36,959 nt of DNA from Flavobacterium psychrophilum (GTDB lineage: Bacteria > Bacteroidota > Bacteroidia > Flavobacteriales > Flavobacteriaceae). This document shows, piece after piece, positions 32,591-36,959 of this stretch. The translations under genes and the position numbers were made by a program. The number at the start of each line of letters is the position of its first letter. The first letter of the stretch is position 1. The stretch lies in contig CAMCFT010000031.1 of NCBI GenBank assembly GCA_945874225.1, positions 1-36,959 on the forward strand. Direction: 5' to 3'. The notes below the pieces were generated by a model. That model made no database searches. It saw only the letters and a list, made by a program, of their open reading frames with translations, and was not told the origin of the DNA.

Positions 32591-35548
32591 TTAAAACTGC
32601 AATTTATAAATAAAATTAGGAAAGAAACCCAATTGATAGGTCGTATTCAAACTCGCTTTTTGGGTATCATACGTTTGTGAAAACATATTTTTATGATTGG
32701 TTACATTTTGTAAATCCAACGAAAAGGATTGTGATAGTTTTTTGGTTTTGCTATTAATGGTGTAGCTTCCTTTTAGATCCAATCGGAAATAATTGTCATA
32801 ATTTGCTGAATAGGCATCTGTTGACAACACTTCTTGACCCGCATCTTGCGATGCCGAAATATCAATTGGAGTGTAAGCTCTTCCGCCAGCATTGGTGAAC
32901 TTAAGGTCTGCCGAAATTTTATTTCTGTTTTCACTTCCTACTTTCCATTCTTTTCCTCCTAAAATATTGAAAACATATTTTCCGTTGAAAGCCGTATTTC
33001 GTTCCACGCCATCACTTCCTTTGTATTTTGAACTGTATAAAGACGAAGTAAACAAGCCATAATACCCCTTGCTGAAGAATTTTTCAATAGTAACTTCTGC
33101 ACCATAATTGGTTCCAGTTCCTGCATTAGTAAGATTGTCTTCTAAATCGGTTTTAAAGCTTGAACCCGTGTTCAGCATTGAATAACTGCTCGAAAAAGTA
33201 TTCACCGGAACATTAGAAATAGCTTGATAATAGACTTCGGTTTTCACACGCCAATCTTGAAACGGTTGCAAGTCATACCCTAAAACAAAGTGCTGACTTT
33301 TGGTAAAATCTAAATTTTTGTTGTTGTAAGAGTATGAACCATCCGTATTTTGAGTTTGCAGGAAATACACATTAATTGGCTGCATTTGGGAGTGTAAACC
33401 ATAACCTAAACTAAAACTACTTTTGTTATTTACAGCATATTTCAATCCTAAACGAGGTTCCACTGAAACCGAATTATTCAAGAAAAACTTTTGCGAATGA
33501 ACACCAGCATTTAAAATCAACTTTTCGCTGATGTTGTATTTAGCCTGAACAAAAGCTTGCGCCAAATTAGTAAAACTGCTTGTATCCCAAACTTGTTTCC
33601 AGGTATCGGAACTGTTTTGTTTTGTTTTATAGAATAAATCCAAGCCCATCAATTCATCTTGAATTCCCGCTTTTATAAAAAACTTTGGGCTTACTTTTAA
33701 ATTGTAAGTAGAACTAAAATTATAACCTGTTTTGGCCACATTGCTCACTTCTTTGATAAAAGAAGTATTTGCCATTCTATCAAAATCATACGAAGTTTGG
33801 TCTGTTTTGGAATAATTCAATCCAATGGTTGAACTGATAAACGATTTAGTGTTAATTTGTTTAAAATGATTCAAACCAACTATCCCTATTTTACTGGCAA
33901 AATCAACCTGATTGCCATTTCCATATAAAGAATTTGAATTTCCACCTTCAATATTTATGGTGCTGGTAGCCAAAATTCCGAACATTGAAAATTTACCTAA
34001 TTTAGAAGTACCGCTGTTCAATTTAAACGATAAATCTTGATAAGACGGTGTTGCTGTTGTTCCAATATCAACTCCAAACACTTTTGCTACACCAGCTAAA
34101 CCATATCGATATCCAACTAAATAGGAGGAACCTTTTTCTTTGTTGATTGGGCCTTCAGTGGTGGCTTCAAGACCTGTAATGACACCCAATTGAATAGTAG
34201 TTTCTCTCTTTTTTGAATTTCCATTTCTAAAACCAATATCAAAAACTCCCGAAGTGGCATTGCCATATTCTGCTGGAAAAGCCGAAGTAAAGAAATCGGA
34301 ATTCTTCAATAAATTGGTATTCAAAGCACTTACTGCTCCACCAGTGGTTCCAACTGATGCAAAATGATTGGGATTGGTTACGTTCATTCCGTCAATGCGC
34401 CACAAAACACCCACTGGTGAATTTCCTCTAATTACAATATCATTTCTGCTGTCATCGGGTGCGCTTACACCTGCAAAATTGGCTACCAAACGAGCCACAT
34501 CGCTTCTTCCGCCTGCAAAACGATTGACTTCTTCCATAGAAAAAGATCTGGCACTAACAGTAGCTAATTTGTTAATGGTACTGGCTTTATTGGATGATTT
34601 TATAACTACTTCTTTCAGTTTATTGTATTCGTCTTCCATAGTTATATCCAAAATAACTTCTTTACCAGAAGTAACAATCACATTTGGAATTAAGACTTCT
34701 TTATAGCCTACAAATGAAACTTTAATATCGTAGCGATCCGGATTGATTTCGGTTAAAATATAATTCCCTTTTCCATCGCTTATCGCTTTGTTTTCGAAAT
34801 TATTTATTTGAATCAAAGCACCAATTATAGGGGTTTGAGACAATTTATCGGTCACGTTTCCACGAATATTCTGTTTGTTGTTTTGAGCAAACGTAGCACT
34901 CGAAACAAATAAAAGCAAAAGAATTGTTTTCGAACCAAAATTAGGTTTAAATTTTATGAATAATAATGCAATACTAAATAGCAACACTATTATTGAACCC
35001 CAGAACAAAAAGGGCTCCATAGATAAATTTAAAATTGAAGTAGTGGATTGCCATTTCCCATTCTCCAAAACCAAATCAATTTGTTGCTTATTCTGGTCAT
35101 TCAAAACGTATAATTGGCTGGGCAAACCTTTTTTTAATATAATTAAGGAGCTTTGATTATGATGAGTATCCATAAACATTCCATTTTTAAAATACATCGC
35201 GCTAATATTTTTAGGAAAACCAAATACTTCTACAACCAGTTTAGTTTCGTGTCCTAATAATACTAGGGGTTTGCCAAATTTAAGGGTGTCCTGAGCATTA
35301 CAAATAAACAGCACATTTTTTTTGAAATGATCTATGACCAATGCTCTAAATTCTTCGGGAGTTTTATAAGCATTCTTTCCATATTTATAATCTACCTCCC
35401 CTTCAAATGCGGTTAGTGAACTGTATATTTGTAAATAGCATTTCCCTTTTTCGTCCTGAGAAATTAACACTGTTGACAAATCCGATTGATGCGCAAATAG
35501 GAAAACACTATTAAAAAGCAATAGAATTCCAATTATAATTTTTTTCAT
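32591..35548 (-). CDS. HupE-N-like domain fused to a TonB-dependent receptor
   Basis: 985 aa from the ATG at 35548, chosen since it gives the signal peptide MKKIIIGILLLFNSVFLFA and avoids overlap with the upstream gene. Residues about 20-175 (YLQIYSSLTAFEGEVDYKYG, LGHETKLVVE) resemble the exported N-terminal part of HupE/UreJ-like proteins. A transmembrane helix at about 180-200 follows, then a second signal-peptide-like segment (ILLLLFVSSATFAQ, 209-222). From 226 comes a carboxypeptidase-like beta domain (IRGNVTDKLSQTPIIGALI), then a plug (SDVARLVANFAGVSAPDDSRNDIVIRGN) and a barrel ending NFIYKLQF. The order looks like two proteins joined; the receptor may be cleaved from its N-terminal part at the internal signal. 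It might be a metal or metallophore transporter. Confidence 0.8.
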   Translation of the reverse strand: MKKIIIGILLLFNSVFLFAHQSDLSTVLISQDEKGKCYLQIYSSLTAFEGEVDYKYGKNAYKTPEEFRALVIDHFKKNVLFICNAQDTLKFGKPLVLLGHETKLVVEVFGFPKNISAMYFKNGMFMDTHHNQSSLIILKKGLPSQLYVLNDQNKQQIDLVLENGKWQSTTSILNLSMEPFLFWGSIIVLLFSIALLFIKFKPNFGSKTILLLLFVSSATFAQNNKQNIRGNVTDKLSQTPIIGALIQINNFENKAISDGKGNYILTEINPDRYDIKVSFVGYKEVLIPNVIVTSGKEVILDITMEDEYNKLKEVVIKSSNKASTINKLATVSARSFSMEEVNRFAGGRSDVARLVANFAGVSAPDDSRNDIVIRGNSPVGVLWRIDGMNVTNPNHFASVGTTGGAVSALNTNLLKNSDFFTSAFPAEYGNATSGVFDIGFRNGNSKKRETTIQLGVITGLEATTEGPINKEKGSSYLVGYRYGLAGVAKVFGVDIGTTATPSYQDLSFKLNSGTSKLGKFSMFGILATSTINIEGGNSNSLYGNGNQVDFASKIGIVGLNHFKQINTKSFISSTIGLNYSKTDQTSYDFDRMANTSFIKEVSNVAKTGYNFSSTYNLKVSPKFFIKAGIQDELMGLDLFYKTKQNSSDTWKQVWDTSSFTNLAQAFVQAKYNISEKLILNAGVHSQKFFLNNSVSVEPRLGLKYAVNNKSSFSLGYGLHSQMQPINVYFLQTQNTDGSYSYNNKNLDFTKSQHFVLGYDLQPFQDWRVKTEVYYQAISNVPVNTFSSSYSMLNTGSSFKTDLEDNLTNAGTGTNYGAEVTIEKFFSKGYYGLFTSSLYSSKYKGSDGVERNTAFNGKYVFNILGGKEWKVGSENRNKISADLKFTNAGGRAYTPIDISASQDAGQEVLSTDAYSANYDNYFRLDLKGSYTINSKTKKLSQSFSLDLQNVTNHKNMFSQTYDTQKASLNTTYQLGFFPNFIYKLQF

Positions 35549-35567
35549 TGTTTTAGTATTTAATAAA

Positions 35568-36563
35568 TTAGTTAACATAAGCTCCTTTTATGCAGTTAAT
35601 GAAATTATTTGCTCCTGCAGTATCAACATGATAATGGTATCCTCTTACAGCATCAGTATGTCCTCTACATTCATCTAAATCAGAGGATTCAACCCCTTTT
35701 GTATCTAGTCTCGCAAACAATCCATGTCCATCTATGGCATACCCAATCATGGGTGCATGTCCATCGGTTTGAGCAATTTCTTTCGATTTTCCATTGGCTG
35801 CATGATAATGGTAACCTGCACCCAAATTGATATGCCCACCAGCATCGTCAAATGGGGCTAGCGTATACGCTGCCAAAATAATGTTGACTGGTGCAGGAGC
35901 ATCAAATCGAACTCCGTTAAAAGCGATTCCTCTAACGCTAGGTCCTGAAGATTGCGGTCCCATTCCGAATGATATGGAATTAGTTAATTTCACTGGACTT
36001 ACTGGAATATAATAGGTTTGTGTTAAATTAGCAATATACGAAGGCAAACATTCCACACAAAAGTTTTTATATTCCGCCCCTACACTCGGGTTTGCAGCAG
36101 CTTGACATTCAGATTGAGTTTTAGTTCTAATCACTTCGCCAGTACTACTTTTATACATCATCCAAGTAGGATCCGAAAAAAATGTGGCTAAATTTTTTAT
36201 AAATGCGCCATCAACATCATATACTTTTCCGTCTTTTAACCAAATTCCACCAGCAGAGGAATCATCCGAAATATTTGTAGGACACCATGGACCCATTGCA
36301 TGATCTGCCGGAGTACCTTTGCTTACTATTTTATAACAATCTGCAGTTGTTCCGTTTGAAAGTGTTTTGGAAACAATGCTAATAGGTTCAGCCAATCCCG
36401 CAGCAATAAAATTATCCGAATTTACTTTAACAATGGTCCCAACCGATGTGTCAACTGCATTTTCGCTGTCATTGCTGCATCCGAAAGTACCCAATAATAC
36501 TACAATTAGTGCTGGTGCAATTAGTACTACTAATTTTTCGATTTTGAATTTTTTGCTTTTCAT
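35568..36563 (-). CDS. YHYH-domain lipoprotein
   Basis: 331 aa. Lipobox gives C29 (LLGTFGCSND). Two YHYH motifs occur at 251-254 (GAGYHYHAANGK) and 309-312 (RGYHYHVDTAG), within the family core that includes PMIGYAIDGHGLF (271-283). The histidines and several cysteines (C76, C94, C153, C169, C172) make metal or redox chemistry plausible. It is 24 bases after the SCO-family gene and 19 before the TonB receptor fusion, so it is part of that operon. The biochemical role of YHYH proteins is not established as far as I know. Confidence 0.85.
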   Translation of the reverse strand: MKSKKFKIEKLVVLIAPALIVVLLGTFGCSNDSENAVDTSVGTIVKVNSDNFIAAGLAEPISIVSKTLSNGTTADCYKIVSKGTPADHAMGPWCPTNISDDSSAGGIWLKDGKVYDVDGAFIKNLATFFSDPTWMMYKSSTGEVIRTKTQSECQAAANPSVGAEYKNFCVECLPSYIANLTQTYYIPVSPVKLTNSISFGMGPQSSGPSVRGIAFNGVRFDAPAPVNIILAAYTLAPFDDAGGHINLGAGYHYHAANGKSKEIAQTDGHAPMIGYAIDGHGLFARLDTKGVESSDLDECRGHTDAVRGYHYHVDTAGANNFINCIKGAYVN

Positions 36564-36587
36564 TTTAAGTTTGTGTTTTTAGTTTTT

Positions 36588-36959
36588 CTAATTCTTCTCT
36601 TTTTCTAATGTTTTAATATCGTCTAACATTTGTTGCATTTCAAGTGATAAAGTACCGTTGTAAATGCCTCGTATTCTTTTGGCTTTATCCACTAATATAA
36701 AATGTTCCGTATGCAGGAATTCGTTGCTATCTTTACTAAAGCCAATATCTTCTTCGGCAAAATAGGATTTGCGAGCCAGACTGTAAATGTTATTTTTAGA
36801 ACCCGTTAGAAAATGCCAATTCGGATTCGTTATTTCATTTTTAGCTTTGTATTTTTTCAAAACTGTTGGTGTGTCAATCCAAGGTGTAACCGAATAGGAG
36901 AGCAAAACAATATCGGAATGGTTTTTCAAACTGTCGTTTACAATTTTTAAGTTGGTGGT
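36588..36959 (-). CDS. SCO1/SenC-family protein, C-terminal part (cut by window edge)
   Basis: The frame is open from base 36959 to the stop, 123 codons, starting TTNLKIVNDSLKNHSD; a TTG inside (36929) is not the real start. IVLLSYSVTPWIDTPTVLKKY is the thioredoxin-fold segment of SCO proteins, and TEHFILVDKAKRIRGIYNG carries the conserved histidine (copper ligand in the family) and the last strand. The CxxxC copper site lies outside the window. SCO proteins deliver copper to cytochrome oxidase or act in thiol redox. Here it heads the YHYH, TonB-receptor and DUF1566 series. Confidence 0.85.
   Translation of the reverse strand, partial: TTNLKIVNDSLKNHSDIVLLSYSVTPWIDTPTVLKKYKAKNEITNPNWHFLTGSKNNIYSLARKSYFAEEDIGFSKDSNEFLHTEHFILVDKAKRIRGIYNGTLSLEMQQMLDDIKTLEKEKN

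Noticed and set aside
36588..36929. Complete 113-aa protein at the right edge
   Set aside because: The apparent start is a TTG inside a frame that stays open to the window end, and the conserved SCO N-terminus is missing, so it is a partial gene.

Overview
The window reads as Bacteroidota, most likely Flavobacterium or a close relative. The DNA is AT-rich, genes begin near TAnnTTTG -7 boxes rather than strong Shine-Dalgarno sites, there is a SusC/SusD pair with an exported glycan-degradation locus, and lipoboxes and LytTR/LytS-type signalling are present. No taxonomic search was possible.

Left edge (1-2136, minus strand): the start of a retron-type reverse transcriptase (cut by the window edge), an 85-nt strongly foldable spacer, a DUF3800 protein, and an unrelated-looking single-TM protein. 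RT plus DUF3800 plus a structured RNA is a plausible retron defence system.

Accessory island (about 2140-8600): small unrelated modules (IS3 transposase remnant, AAA ATPase/DUF4143-type protein, MerR + short-chain dehydrogenase, Fic AMP-transferase) are separated by copies of one repeat. A full copy carries an upstream promoter-like box, an ~80-nt RNA with two conserved stems, and an intrinsic terminator. Six copies occur at about 2453, 4930, 6354, 7779, 8046 and 25898. Two keep only the 3' half and one has a replaced 3' half, with the switch near one shared core. This looks like a multi-copy small-RNA gene reused as an insertion or recombination site. The last copy sits beside a tyrosine-recombinase C-terminal fragment.

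Mannan utilisation locus (8605-25317): a divergent AraC-type regulator, SusC, SusD, a surface glycan-binding lipoprotein, GH26 mannanase, GH130 phosphorylase, an exported clan-A glycosidase, a Na+/solute symporter, two tandem near-identical GH5_7-type mannanases, an esterase and a mannose-6-phosphate-isomerase-like cupin. Inferred flow: surface cleavage of beta-mannan, SusCD import, periplasmic trimming and deacetylation, symporter uptake, phosphorolysis, entry into glycolysis. The second mannanase arose by a tandem duplication that also copied the last 25 codons of the symporter gene.

Right part (26423-36959, minus strand): SCO-family protein (cut by the edge), YHYH lipoprotein, an unusual HupE-N-like/TonB-receptor fusion, two DUF1566 lipoproteins, a small CpxP-like periplasmic protein, a LytS/LytTR two-component pair and a polysaccharide deacetylase. 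The order suggests a co-regulated envelope or metal-related cluster whose function I cannot name.
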